From positions 14,779,403 to 14,843,402 of the forward strand of contig NC_058167.1 of assembly GCF_020080835.1 (NCBI RefSeq): a stretch of DNA of 64,000 bases. The letters run 5' to 3'. The notes below the pieces were generated by a model, which was given only the letters and a program-made list of their open reading frames with translations, was not told the origin of the DNA and searched no databases. Source of the DNA: Cotesia glomerata (Eukaryota; Arthropoda; Insecta; Hymenoptera; Braconidae). Of the stretch, positions 12,901 through 27,900 are shown one piece after another (positions within the stretch are counted from its first letter, which is position 1; each line of letters starts with the position of its first letter). The position numbers and the translations under genes were made by a program.

Positions 12901-15900
12901 ATATTTTTTAGATCAAGCTTGCAGTACTAATGAAGAGTATGAAAAATTTATTTAATTGAATTATTTTAAGAATTAAAAAATTTACTGAAATAAAATATAA
13001 TTTTATTTTTTTCGTTTAAAAATATTTTATGCTAAAAAGTCAAAATTTAATAAAAAAAACTTCATTTTTAAAAATCTAACTATCGAAAATATTCAAATTT
13101 TTCATGACAGATTTAACAGAAAAATAATAAAGTTAGCCGACATTTTTTATTTTTTTATTTTGCTTAATTTATTAAATTATAACTAAAAAATATTTTTAAA
13201 AAATTGCACTTATAGTTTTTGAAGTTTTTAACAAATGAAAAAAATTTTTTTGTAATAATTCTTTAATAAAAAAAAATCATAAAATTTTTTAGATGTCGGC
13301 TAACTTAATTTTTATGTTAGCAAACGTGTAAAAATTTTTGATTTTTTTTATTAATTAAATTACGACTAAAAAATTTTTTCTAAAAAATTGCACTTATAGT
13401 TTTTCAAGTTTTTTACATGTAAACATTTTTTTTTTATTTTTTAATTGAAATTTAAAAAAAAAAATATCTAAAAAATGAAGAATTTAAAATTTAAAATTGA
13501 AAAATTTAATTAATTTTTTTTCTTAAAATTTTTTTAAAAAGTGCACTAAAAAAATTATAATTAATTATTTTAGTAAAATTTTACATTCTAAACATGCCTA
13601 AAGTGATAAAAAGTAAAAAAAAAAATTTTTCATATTTTTATACATAATTTTTTAAGTAAAAAAAATCTTATCTTTCTGAAAAAAAATACCTTAAACTTGG
13701 TGACCGTGAATGAAGTCGTGGATGAAGTGGTTGCGAATGAATTCGATCGCCAGTATGCGTTAAACTTTCAAGGCTTCCCACACGTGAATCACTAACTACA
13801 TCCTGTAGATCCTTCAAATGAAAATTAGTTAATAAATAAAAAAGAAATAAAAAATAAATTAAATAATTAAAAAAATAAAACTAAGGAATTATCCTGTTAA
13901 ATCATAGGTATCGTTGGTTCCTTTGCTTACAAATTCATTTTTTTTATTGTCAAATCATTGATTAATGATCGGACGTCTTTTGCCTCCAACTCTTTTCCAA
14001 CCACGTCTATTAAATGAAGAATTTTTGAAAAAAAAAATTCTTATTTAAAGACGTAAGGAGACAGCGTTTCTTTATCAGCGAAGTAGAGAGCTCAATAGTT
14101 CAAATGAGTATGAATTAAAAAAAAAAAAGTAAAGAATGGTTTATTAAATAATTATTAAAAATGCTATTGCTGTTTTATTAAAGCATGCCGTATCTAGAAT
14201 CATGCGCATGCATTTTGTGTTTTCGTAAAAATATGTAGAATAAAATATTTCTTCAGTGAGTTTTAACTTTTGAATGTGAATAATTAATGTAAAAAGTAAA
14301 TAATAAATTTTAATTGTATGATTGTGACTACCTGCTATCGCCTATGAAAGATCTATCGTTACTTACCACAATTAGTGTTTTATTTTTACACATTAGTTTT
14401 ATTTAACTTAATTATTATTTTATAAGTATTGTAAGTAACACGAGGATGAAAGCAGCTAGGGATGGGTGAGACTTTTCACTAACACTTACTGAGTATGACT
14501 ATTTTTACAACTAACCCCTTTTTATTAAAAAAAATCTAAATAATCGTCTTTGGAGTGGAAAGTTTGTTTAAGTTACGTCTACGGGATATTTCGTCTAGTC
14601 TATCGCCGGAATTTTGATCCAATTCTAATGACTATACATATATCTATCAGAAAAATTAGAGTTGTTCTAGTTGATAATTAAGTGTAACAGATGAAGTAAT
14701 GATATTGAGACTTTCTGCTTCTTATTTTTAATTTAAAATGGCCAGTTGATTTTACTTTTTTAAAAAATTTGGATGAAAAAAAAAATTAGTTAAGGAACCA
14801 TTTAATTTGAACCTGATCAGGTTATATAAATTGACAGATTCTTGTAAGGTTTTGTTATTAATGAATGCCTCATAACTTTAAACTCATTGACCAAATGGTC
14901 AATTAAAATTTACCAAGTAGATTATTTTTACAAATAAGGTAAAAGACCCAGTTATTGACCCTTGCAATATTATTTTAATTAACAAAAATAAATCAGCTTT
15001 AATAAATAGAATTTTTGAATTATAAATTTTAAAATAATTAATTTTTCAAGAAGATTTTGTTTTTTTTTACTTAGAATAAAATTGCAAGTGTCAAACAACT
15101 AGGCCAGTGTCAAAAATTGGGTCTTTTATCTTATATAGATTAAATATTACCAGAATTTTTTTTTAATTTATGCAGAGCAAAAATTAAAATTGTCAAATTA
15201 AATTAAATGTATAGAATCATTATTATAATAGATAAATTAAAATTAATATTGATAATTTCTTCTCTTCATTTAAAATAAATATAATTAAAAAATAGTTATT
15301 GATTTAAATTTTCAAAAAATAAAAATTTAATTTTTAATTAAGTTTGAAATGAGTTGACTGAAAATAAAAAATTTAATAAAAGAACCATTAAATTTGAACC
15401 TGATCAGATTACATAAATTGACAAAACTCGTCTAAGGTCATGTTGTAATCATTTTTGATAAATATATTGTTTAAAAATGATCAAATCTAGATAATTTATA
15501 AAAAAGGAAAAATGGCCTTTAATAAAAGATAAAAGTTGACTGAGTTTAATCAAAAAGATGAAAAATAAACTAAAAGAAAAAGTTTTTTGAATTGAAATTG
15601 GACCGAGCCGACACCTTGAGGTAACGGATTGAGGAGCGAGGTGCGTAGGTGTTCTGGTGTTGATAGTACGAGGGTTGTCGGTGGTGATGGTGGTGGTGAT
15701 GATAATAGTTGTCATGATGATGATATTTGTGATGATAGTATTTATAATCATTGTCGGTAGCGTAGTTAGATCGGTAGTAGTTATCATGATGATCATGATA
15801 TCGGTGATGACGGTCATAGTGGTTGCGGTGGTGAAAGTAGTAGTGGTGGTGGTGGTGGTGGTGCTTGTGGCGGTCCTGGGAGGGCTCTGCCAGCAATGGC

Positions 15901-18900
15901 TCTAGCTCGGGGCCGCGTTCCTCGCCGTTAACTACAACCCCAGACCCACCCACTCCCTGGCTACTCTCTCCGCTGCTCCCTAGTTTATCGTACTGATGAG
16001 ACATCTTCCAGTTCACCTTTTTATTTCTGCAACACAATTTTAATTGTTAACCGATATTCTTTAGATCAGTTTTTTTACTGTGACCCGTGTAAAAAAATTC
16101 TCCCAAAAATCTTCCAAGACTGTCTTAAGAATTTCCAATGTTCAAAATTTTTTGGTTGTCAAATATTAAAAAGATACTTCAAAAATTCTATAAAATATCC
16201 TTGAAATTTTTTATTAATAATTTTTAATTTATTCGTCATTTACAAAACTTGAAATTCAGATAAAAACAGTCTCAAAATTATTCAAAAATTATAATACTAA
16301 AATTAGCTGAAAAATATTTATTACAATAAAAAAATTCTATTAACAATTTTTTTTTTAATTTTCACCTGTGGAATTTTTTTATAATACTAAAATTGAAAGA
16401 CATCTGATAATTTAAAAAATTTTTAAACAATCAAATTATAGCAAGAAAAATTTATTTAAAAAATTACATTTTTAGAAGCTTTAAAAAATTATAAATGCAA
16501 TTTTTTAAAAATATTTTTACGGGCCTAGTGTATTTCTAAAGAAAAATAAAAAAATTGTCAAGTGTCTGCTAATTTTATTGCAATAAAATTCTAAAAAATT
16601 TTTTAAATTAAAAAATACTTAAAACTCATAAAAAAATGTTTAAAATTAACCATTTGAAAATTTTTGTTTTTTTTTTGTTTTAAGCTTGGAAAATTTTTTT
16701 GAGAATTTTTTTTTACACAAGAATTTAACAAATAATTAATTACGAAAACTTATTGTGATATCTACAGACCTGATGCTTCGTTGACGTCGTTTCTGGGCTG
16801 GACCAAGCAGAGCCCCATAGACTCCTTCCCCATCTACATCATCAACTTCATCGACTTCTTCATCATGCAAGGAGTCCTTGTGCTCCTGGGGCTTGCCGTT
16901 AAGGACTGGCTGCTCTAGACTGTTTAATCTGCTTCCATGGTGGTTATTACCACCGTGATTAACTCCGGCCATGTCCATCAGGCAGTTGAAGAATGTTGAA
17001 TGCTGTTTAGTAATGTGTGAAATCCGTGTCAGACTCGTATCGGTTACTTTTATTTTTTATTGATTATTGATTATCGTTTTTTTTTTTATTTTTGGTTTTT
17101 AATATTCAACGCATCACTGCGGTCCACTATACGAAGCACATACAGGCTTTTTTACCTTTACTTCTCCGACGCAGTTCCCTTTATTTATAATGCACTTTTT
17201 TACTTTTAAAAAAAATTAAATTATTTTAGAGAAGAAATAAATTTTAAAAAATGTGAAAAAATTCAAAAGTGATTCATTATTTTTATTATAAAAAATTTTC
17301 ATGCTGTGTCGTAATTTAAATTAGTGCAATGTGGTTAGAATTTTATGAAAATTGGAAAAATAATTTACAATTAGTTAAAAAAATATTAAAATTAATTTCA
17401 AAATTTTAAAATGCTTCGATAAAAAAGTTTATTGTAAAATTGTGATTGATCAAAGCCTGTATATGTTGTATGTTAAGAAGAATTCTAAATTGACGTTTTA
17501 AGTTATTGAAAATTCAGAATTAGTGACATTTTACTGAATCGTGGACATTATTGTGATACGTATTTTATGTTATAATTATATATAGTTTATAATTTATAAT
17601 TATAAGTAGTTGTTATTGTAATAATATAAACATTTGCACGGATGCAATTATTTAACATGCAATATTACCAAATTGTCAATTATAAATTAAATATTGAAAA
17701 AAAATTTTTTATTAATTGATTGATTTTTTGTTGAACAATTTTAAATTAAGAAATTATTGATAATTGACAATAAGATTGTTACCGTTATACGAATACCGTT
17801 TATTAAAAGTTCAAATTCAGCTCAGCACGTACCATACCATACGATCATAATAAATGTAAACAAGCTCAACGGTCACTAACAGCCGGCGGTCATTCTTTTT
17901 TAAATAATATAAATATTTAATATTTAAGAAAACTTCACCCTATTTGGTTACATACACATTAAGAAAGAAGAAAGTTATTGATTACTTCAATTTTTTTTTT
18001 ATTCAATTCATTTGATTTCATTTCTTCACTATATTATTCGTCAAAAAAAAAATTTTTTTTTGACTAAAATTAACATAAATTTAAAAATTTTTATGAATTT
18101 AATAAGTAAATTTTGATGAAAAAAAAAAATGTCTGTATAAAAATTTTTTAATTTTATAAATGCAATTTTATTTATCAAGTTTTGGCAAAATTTGCTACCT
18201 AAAATTCCGAATTCTCCTAGCTTAGAATCATTTAAATCCAAGCTATTTTATTTTCTTTTTTGATCTAAACTTAAGATTAGCTTAGCTGGATTTCTATTTA
18301 AATTACCGATAAATACTGATAAAGTGTAATAAATGTATTTATTAAGATATTTAAAATGATTATTTCTGAATGTACTAAATTTTTTATTTACTCAAGCTAT
18401 ACTTCAAATTTTAATTATATTATTTATGGATAATACAAAATTTTTATACTTAAGCTACTTCTAATCTTAATTATATTATTTATGTGAAACAAAATTCTAT
18501 GTATTTACTTCTTGCTATTTGGCTTTATGCCTTGGCATTTAAATTCAATAAATAAATAAATAAAATAAAATTTTTGAATGTAGATTTTTTTAAGTCCAAA
18601 ATTATTCAAGCCTGCTCATTTCAGTTATAACTTTTTTTTTTAAATAATTTACAATCGTATTACTTATTAATCAATATCTTTCTTCAGAAACATTAATTAT
18701 AACTATTTTATTAATCTATATTTTTACAACATGCCGACATAAAGTATGTGATTATGTGATAAGTATCGAGTAGTGGTATCTTAATATTTACAGGATATAG
18801 TTACTCTGTATATATAAATTTAAGTAACTGAATTAAATTAAATCTTATGGTGTAATCGTGTGGATTAAAATAGATCTTGTGTGATTTAATTGTAGTGTGT

Positions 18901-21900
18901 GATTACTGGTAATTTATAAAATACTGTGTAATTAAAAGGCTGTAGGGTTTCTTGTAAGCAACATCTAAGATCTATAACTAAGTTATGCAACTTTATACAA
19001 ATATAAAGGTTAGTAAATAAAAATAAAGTTTTAAATTTTATGATTAGATGCTCAAGTTAATTTTGGTTTGTAATATTTACAGACTACGAGTTTAATAAGA
19101 CTAAACGAAAATAATACTGTAGGATTTGTTGGAAAAAAAATCTAAAGCCGCTTAGGCGGTTAATTCTAAATTTAGAAAAAGGGATTAAATAAAAGAGAAA
19201 TTTTTATTGTAACTAGTAATTAATAGTTAAGAATAATAATAATAGTATGAGGAAAGCTATCTAAGATTAAATGAAGATAGTTGTAATTGAAAAGAGGTTT
19301 TTTCTTAGAGGCAAAAGGCAGACTATTAAACTATTTTTACTCGGTTTAAAGCTACTGAGGCTTCGACAAATATTTTGTCAAAGTAAAAAGGTACTTTTTC
19401 CGGTTTTAAAAATTAAAACACTTTGGTTTTACTTACACCACTAGATTTACGTTGGTCGCAAAGGAAGAACGGATGTACTAGATGCGAAAAGTCTTTACTT
19501 GACGCACTTTGTACTCACGTTCCATCGATACCAGATGTTTATATTTTGATTTTACAATTTTATTTAACATTTTTTATTTAAAAATTTATAGAGAGATTTG
19601 GTTTTTAAAATTGTAAATTCAAAACGGAATTTTATTACAAGGAAGACACTATGGAAAAATAAATTAATAAAAAATACATTGATGTAAATTCAATGTACTT
19701 TTTTTATATATATATTTATAAAGGTTACTAGTAATTAATTTAAATTATTAATCTATTTTTTTAGTTAATAATATGTACTGACGTATTTTTGTTTGGTTCT
19801 AAGTGGCTATTGTCTAATGTGAGTTATCTAATAGAGTAGTGCGGAGTTTTGTAACTACGGGAGGTGTTATGTGGTTTTGTGTAATCATTTTATTTGTAAA
19901 ATAAAATAATTTAAAGAAAATAGAAGTGCGTACCCCAAAAATTTGGATTTAAAATTTTTTATTTAATTTATTTTTTAAAATATTCTATTTTTTATTTTAA
20001 ATTAAATTAATAAATTTAATAATTTTGAAATTTTATTAAATTGCCTTGAAATTTTTATGAAAAAAAATTTTTTATGGTAAAATTAAAATTGTTTCTTTTA
20101 TTAATTTTAATTTCAAGAATTTATAGAACAAAATTTTTCTAATTTTTATTAAAAAAAATTTTTTTTGGCAAAATTAAAATTTTTTTTTTTATTAATTTTA
20201 TCTTCAAGAATTTTTAGAACCAAATTTTTTTAATTTTTAGACAAAAAAAAATTTTGAGGTACGCAAAAAAAAAAAATAAAAAAAAAATGTAAGTATTTTA
20301 TTGACAAAATATATTAGGGACTCTAAGAATAAATGAAAAAAAAGGTGAAAATATAATAAATATAAGAAAAAAGAAGTGAGTTTTACTACCGCCTGGGCTG
20401 GAGTAGTTTGCCCGGCACTATCGTTATCGTTATCAGTCTGAAAGAATAAAGAAAAAGCTATACAGTTTGGGGCTTAGAGAAGTGTGATGATTCCTGTCAT
20501 TTTCAGAATAGTATGTTTGAAGTTTTTCACAGCTAATTATCATAATTAATTAATTATAAATTGTAACTGTTATTCTACTTAAAAACTAGAGCCTAGATTG
20601 TCTTCGGCTAGTCCTAGACTTATGTTATTAATTATTTGTACTTAACACTTCACAAAAATCTATGTTAACAGTAATAAAATATTTTGTTAAATATTTTAGC
20701 CATACCTATTCACTTTAATCGCTTAATTTATTAATTGTCTATTTTTTTATAGGCGAAAAATTTTGACCTAGTCTACTTAAATATTATTTTAAATTCTAAA
20801 AATTATTAATATTTTATTTTGCTTTTAATAATTAAAAAAAAAATTTTAATTTATTTTAAAAATATTAATAATTTTTCTCTAAATTCTATTATTAAAATAA
20901 CGAAATATTAATCAGTTATTAAATAATAAAATGCTGACTTATAATCGAATAATTTAGGCACTACTTAGCACATAAATATATAATATCGAGGATGAGGATA
21001 TAAAACAGAGGCTTCAATTAACAATGAATAATTCAGCAACAAATATATGATTTATTGATAATAAATATCCAAAGTTAAGTGAATATTTAAATGACGGGTA
21101 CTAAAAAGCTACTGGAGAGACTTGGGTTGCAAATTTTAATTATTCTTCTTATCAGTAAGTATTTTAACGATCAATTTCTACCACGAATAAGCTAACGACA
21201 ATCACACGAGCTCACTAGTCATTAATTATTATTATTATTATTATTATTAATCAATTTTTAATGACTAATAAGCTTACTCCATTTTGGTTCTTAATTCTGT
21301 TTTTTTTTTTTTTTTTTTTTTTATCAGAGTGAAGTAGAGATAAGACACAAAATGGAGTTAGACGAATAAAAAATACACTCATACATTTATTTTAACAGTT
21401 ACGGTTATTTATAAGATCACGGTTATTATCACGTTTGTTTTGTACATTAGGTAATGCTTTTTAAAAGACAGTTTTTAAAATTACGAGTATTTAATTAAGT
21501 GTTTTTTTTTATTACGCACCTGGCCGCCTGCTGGTTCTATTTGACCAAACCTCGTTGTCTTCCAGTTCTCGAGGATCAACAGGCCAGCATAGATTTTACC
21601 AACAGTTAGTTTACCTTTCGATAATTCTAAAAAAACACATTTTTATTAGTTTTGATCTTGAATTTTTAATTTAAGGTATTATAATTATTTATTTTTTTTT
21701 TCAGATAGAAGAACAGATTTAAAAAAAATAAAAAAAAATGGTTAATTTAGAAAAAATAGTATAAATAATTATAATTTTAAATGAATAAAATAATAATTAA
21801 AAGCAAATTACCAAGATCAGTTAGAATTTTCAGTGTCATGCAGAAGAAAAGGTTGGAAAGTGTAAATTAAAAATAGTACAGATTAATACATTAGAAGAAA

Positions 21901-24900
21901 TTTTTTTTATAAGTACATTTATATGGAAAACATTTTTAAAAACAAGTTTGGGTTGATAACACTTGTCATGCTACACTTATTGATTTTTTTTTAAGTTTAT
22001 TAATATTTAAGAGAACCATAAAGAAGAAATAACCATTAAATTATTTTAGATACTTAAAAAATTACTATTCAAAGTTCCACTTGGAAAAACTTATCTTTGG
22101 CAAATTAACAATTTATACAATATTAATGCATAGAATATTTAAATGCACTTTTGACTTTATGTTTCTCTCAACGGTTTAAAGCTTGAAATACATAAAACAA
22201 CTTTTGGGTGAAGTATTTCTTATAAATATATCATTTGTAATCCTTCTTGAGAAGAAGAGAAGGAAAAATTAATAGACGAATTATTTTTAGATTAAAAAAA
22301 AGTTAAAAGAATGAGAAACTGGGGCAATTAATATAGATAATTGATATTCTTTCAATAAATGAAAACATATTTACCTTCTTTCCTAGGTATCAAAAGGTCC
22401 AATATTTTTTTCGCTTGCAATGGCCAAATAGCTCTAATTGTATCTTTTAATTCTTCATCAGCTTGGTCCATCTCTTCAGCTGTGAAAAAATTATAAGTAT
22501 AAATAATCATCAGCACAAGCTCTTTTATTATTTCGGTAATCGGAAAAAATAGACTTGGAAAAAATTTTTAAGTTATGAAAAATTCATATTATTTCATTAA
22601 AATTATTATAATAATAATAATAATTGTATTACACCCATAATTTTCCTGAAAAACAAGCACCCCCAGAAGAATGATCACTCCATTTTTTTTACAAAAAAAA
22701 AATATTATTGTTATTATTTTTAATTTATAATAATTTTAACGAAATAATATGAATTTTTCATAACTTCAAAATTTTTTACGGGTCTATTTTTTCCGGGATT
22801 TTATTATTTTATATTAATAATACCAAAAGGGTGTAAAAAATTTTTTTTTCCTCTAATCACCCTAAAAATATTAAGAATGTAAAAATTTATTGAAAATATG
22901 AGAAATAAAATTTTTTTGAAGGCTTTTTTGGCTTTACGATAAAAAAGGGGTGTCAAAAAAAATTTTTATTTTTCAACTTTTTATTTAAAAAATTGAACGT
23001 TTTAAATTTCTGGCTGTAAAAATTGAAAAAAAAAACTTTGTTTATCAAATTCTAGCTGACTTCAATAATTTTGAAAATAATTATTGAAAATGTTTTCAAT
23101 TTTTATAGCCAGATATTCAAAACGTCCTTTTTAGAAAAAGAAAGTCGTAAAAATTTTTTATACACCCTCTTGGCATTTGTAATGCCATTTAATGAACAAA
23201 GTGGCAATTAAAAACTTACCGACTCTCATTTTGATACTGAGATTTTCTCTAATCAAGGCAAAGAGTGTCGTTGTAAAAGCGACTTTACACTCATCATCAA
23301 CAGGCATGTTCATCCTGATGAGTTTTTTATAGGCTAATCTATTGGGACATTTATTCCCGAACCCAAGAGGCGGATCCATATTTTTTAACATATCATACAT
23401 TTCTGAAAAATGGATCCTACCCGTTGCGTTCGGATCATATTCTGCCCAAATTCTCACAAACTCATCGAGATGATGAGCTCCGAGAATAGATGAGTCGCGA
23501 GTGAGGTAGTCGAAGTTGTCCATGATAACGGCGACAAAGAGATTAAGCATCAGAAATGAACAGAAAAATATAAACGATACAAAATAAGCATAAGCTAGAT
23601 TCGATCCGCAGCCCTCGGAATCTTGCTTTGCTCGAGGGTCGCACTTCCGCTCTTTTATACACGATAACATTATACTCGGCCAGGCTTCACCTGTTGCACA
23701 CCTATCAAAACAAAAATATCACCAATTCATTTTTGAAATTTAAAGTTAAGTTTAACACGCTGTAAAAAATTAAAAAAGGGGATGATTTCAAATAATTCAA
23801 TCTTTCCCAATAAAAATAAACTCTGCTAAGTGAATTATAAGTTTTTTTTTATTGAATAAAAATTGGAAAATGCGCATTTAGAAGTTTTTAAAATTAATCC
23901 GACCTTTTACTTTAGTTTGATATAACAAATAAATTTCAATTAAAAAAAAAAAAAATGCACCAATATTTTTTTTTTATTTCTACAAGTAGCAATTTTTTTT
24001 AAATTATCTCTATAATAATTTATTTATTAAAAATCACATTCATTGCTACATGTATTTATTAAGACTTAAAAACAAAATAATCTTTATGAAGATTTCAATG
24101 TTCTAAAGTCAAATTAAAAAAAAAATATTTAAATAGTTAAATAAAAAAAATACGCAAAATATTCATGTCTGAAAATCAACACATTGGATCTATTGGTTTA
24201 AATAGCTATCTAGCTAATTTGAATTCTTTTGAGTGTAAATCTCTTTACTATTATGTGAATAGTATTTTTTATAAAATCAACGAATTGTTAAAATTAAAAA
24301 AAAAAAATATTTTTGAATCTTTTATAAAGAAAATCTTTAATACAATAAATAAAATGATAAATATTTTAACTCCAATAAATTAATTTTAATTTTGAAATGA
24401 TTAAAAAAAAATGTATCAATAAGTTATATAATTTAAATAAAAAATTTTTAGTCAAAAGCTTAAAGTTTTATTGTGTTTAAAATAATCAATTGTATGTTAA
24501 ATGTTGCTGATTTGATTTTAATGTTATCCCTTCAGCGATGGGACTATTATTTATGAACCTAAGACGCTTGAATAAAATGAATGAATGAATAAAAAAAATA
24601 CAATACTAATACTGACAAAATTAATTGTTTTTTTCAAGCAAGCATTGGAAAAACTTACCGAAATAGTAACATTAGACCCTGTATAAAGCTTTGAAAGTTA
24701 TTATGCTCATATATCGAGGTCTCTGGATCCAGTGCAATATTTCCAAAAACCTGTACCAATCAAACAAGCGACAATGATAATAATAGCTGTTACTTAACTC
24801 CTTACATCAACTATCAACTGTTAATTAGAGGGCAGAGTAATAATTCAATACCGGGAGCCGGATTACTAATTCTAGCAGTTTACTTCTAATTATAGTTATC

Positions 24901-27900
24901 AATAATCAATAATTATGATTGGCAACTAAATATCATTGGATTTTTATTGTAGGAGCGCCGAGCAGCTTACTGGCAGGTAATTACACATTATACCATTTTG
25001 CCGCTCGACTCACCGAAAAAGTAACATCAGGCTACTGATGAAAGACTGAAAATTATTGTGACTTTCTATTGCCGTCTCCGGATCATTCGCTATGTTTCCA
25101 AATACCTGGTAAGTTTTGTTTTAATTTATTTTATACTTTTGGGAATTAATTAATTATTAAGTCGCCTAATTGACTGTTTGAGGAATTAACACATTACCTG
25201 CATTCCTATAATTGCGTAAATGAAGAAAAGCATCGCTATGAGCAGACATACGTAAGGCAGCGCCTGAAGAAAATTCGGAGTTTAGCAAATAGTTAGAAAA
25301 ATATTTATATATAATTTTAAGTTTAGTTGGTAAGTACCTTGAAGGATTGTACGAATGTCCAAAGTAAAATTCGTATTGTATATCCTTGTCTCAGTAATTT
25401 AATCAGTCTAGCAGCACGAAAGAGCCTAAGACACCCGACGTTGATGAAATTTTCCTGCAGGAGACAAAGAAAATTACACTTTTTAAAAAAGCAAAATAAT
25501 TATCTCTTATTTTTAATAGTAATTTACTTCGAGCGTGCATCTAGTATTATTAACATGTTTATTAAATTAAATTTATTTTTGGAAATTATATTATGAGGAT
25601 TACTTTTGAACTGAAAAAATTAGTTGTATTATGTACTGTTGTATTAATGTGTAATTTCAGTGTAATGTTTTGTCGGTCAGTTTTTTTTGGAAATTCATAA
25701 AAAAATTATACGGTCCCAGTAACTCGTCCGAAATTGGCGCCCAATTTCATGGAATTTTTTTAGTTCTTCAGTAACAATCTAACAGCACATGATTGGATGA
25801 AAGATATTTTTCACTTTAAAAAAAATTATAAATATTCTGAAGAAAATAATTATTAATTATAGGAAAGAAGATCTACTTTACCAGTTTTTTCCCATCTGCG
25901 GTTATGCGTATTTCGCCCTTAAATTTATACAATTATATGTTAAGTGTGTAATATGTGTTGAATATATTTATACAGAGTGTCCCAGAAGTAACGGACGCCA
26001 TTGTAGCATCTGATAAACAAAATAATTCTGAGACGAAAAGTCCTTAGCCATTTTTTAATCAGACGCATAGATAATTAATTATTAATTAAAATAAAGTCCT
26101 TTTATGCGTTAGAGAGAGAGAGAGAGCACTAGTGTCAAGTCAAGTGCATTCCAACGAAGACGCTTGCACGTGTGAATGTGTAAGTAAATATGTGTGACTA
26201 CGTTAGCTATAGAAACTAGTTAGTCATACAGTTAGTTGTGTCTTTGTTTGGCACATACTTAACTGGACACTGGTGCTATCTCTCTAACAAATAAAGAGAC
26301 GTTATTTTTAATTAATAATTAATTATCTATGCGGTTAATTGAAAAATGGCTAAGGACTTTTCGTTTCAGAATTATTTTTTTCATCAGATGCTACAATGGC
26401 GTCCGTGACTTTTGGGACACCCTGTATAATAAATTGGCAAAGAAGCAAATGTCGGCTCTACTAGAATAAATTTGTTTTATTAATAGATTTAAGTAGAATT
26501 ATAATATCAAGCAGATTATATTAATTTTCGTTATATATGAAAATGTAAGTTCAATGAACTTTAATCATAATTATATTACCAACTTTGTATACTGATAAAA
26601 AAATTAATTAGATTAAAAAAAAATCTTGAACCAAAAACATTTGTTTTGAATCAATATCAAAAATTTTTGAATTAAGCAACAACTTTTCTGTTTTATTAAA
26701 TAATTAATTTTGTTAAATTGTACTGTACTTTCTTAACTATTGACATTTTTAAAGATATAAGCTCATCCTGATGTTACACTCATCAAGAGCTTTCATTTGA
26801 GTACCCACATGCATTTTTGATATATTTTTCATATATACATATATATAATATATATAAATATATGAAAAATTGATGTGGGTACTCAAATGAAAGATCTCGA
26901 CGAGTATAATGTCAGGATGAGCTTATATCTCTAAAAATGTCAATAGTTCTCAAGATACAAGGTCATTTCTTAATTATGTATCTAGAAATAGAGAATTTTC
27001 GAATACAGCCTAAATACTTATCATAATAAATTGATTATCGGTGAGAATTATATGAAATTTAATAATATAGATGATTAAACTCAAAAATTATGTTCTTGGT
27101 TCAAAATTTTTTCATTTGAATCAAATTAATTTTCATATCAATATATAATTTAAAAGCTTAATTAATTACAAATTCTAATTATAAAAGCGGTCATTTAAAA
27201 ATCGCTTCTGCTAATTGTAAGCTTGAGCTGCTGATATTTTTACATCAAAATAAATATAAGTTCGCATATGAATTGCGTTTGCTTGTATGAAAACATGCGC
27301 GCGTTTTAAAAGCGGGCATATGTGAGCCCTACATGGAAAAAAATTAGATTCTGTATCAGTGTATATACTATATGTAAAGAATTTCAGGAATTAGATACAA
27401 AATTTATTTTTCCATGTTTGTTCACATACGCTTTTTTACGAGCAAACACAACCCATATATGAAACACATAGGTTAATTCTCAAAATTACACACGATTGTT
27501 TTCCAAATGTGTTGTTTAGTGTATGTAGTATTTAGTATTGTGTAGATACTTTTATATACATACAATTTACCCGTAAAATTGTAAAGAAATAGCAAAGTTG
27601 AATTAGTTTTAACTGAAAATTGAAAGCTGATTGCTGAAACCACTCAACAAAAATGAAAATTTCTTCAGTAATAAAATAAAAAAACCATTTAATAGCTGTT
27701 AAATAAACTCGATGCATGAACGAAGCTCCAAAGAAATCCACTTAAAATTAATAACAATAAAAAATAAATTTTAAATAAAATAACCAAGCAAATTAATTAA
27801 ACTTACCCCGAATTCAACGACCAGAGCGTCCACGATACTTCCGATAACAGTAATGAAGTCGAATGTATTCCACGGATCTTTGAAGAAATTCTGTTTCATG

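Larger units (their letters stand above)
25455..27806 (-). other. cac: 2.35-kb intron with two mobile elements
   Basis: It contains the GTGTCCC MITE (25969-26428), a family P copy (26690-27056) and a small ACATGGAAA MITE (27331-27417). No exon was seen. Confidence 0.75.

Noticed and set aside
15449..15905. Ile/Thr-rich minus frame and Val/Met-rich plus frame over the His exon
   Set aside because: They arise from the repetitive CAT/TAT codons of the true frame; no family signature.
19440..19525. Possible extra exon in the exon 26-27 intron
   Set aside because: It reads MEREYKVRQVKTFRI and a stop, has no acceptable acceptor, and does not fit the phase.
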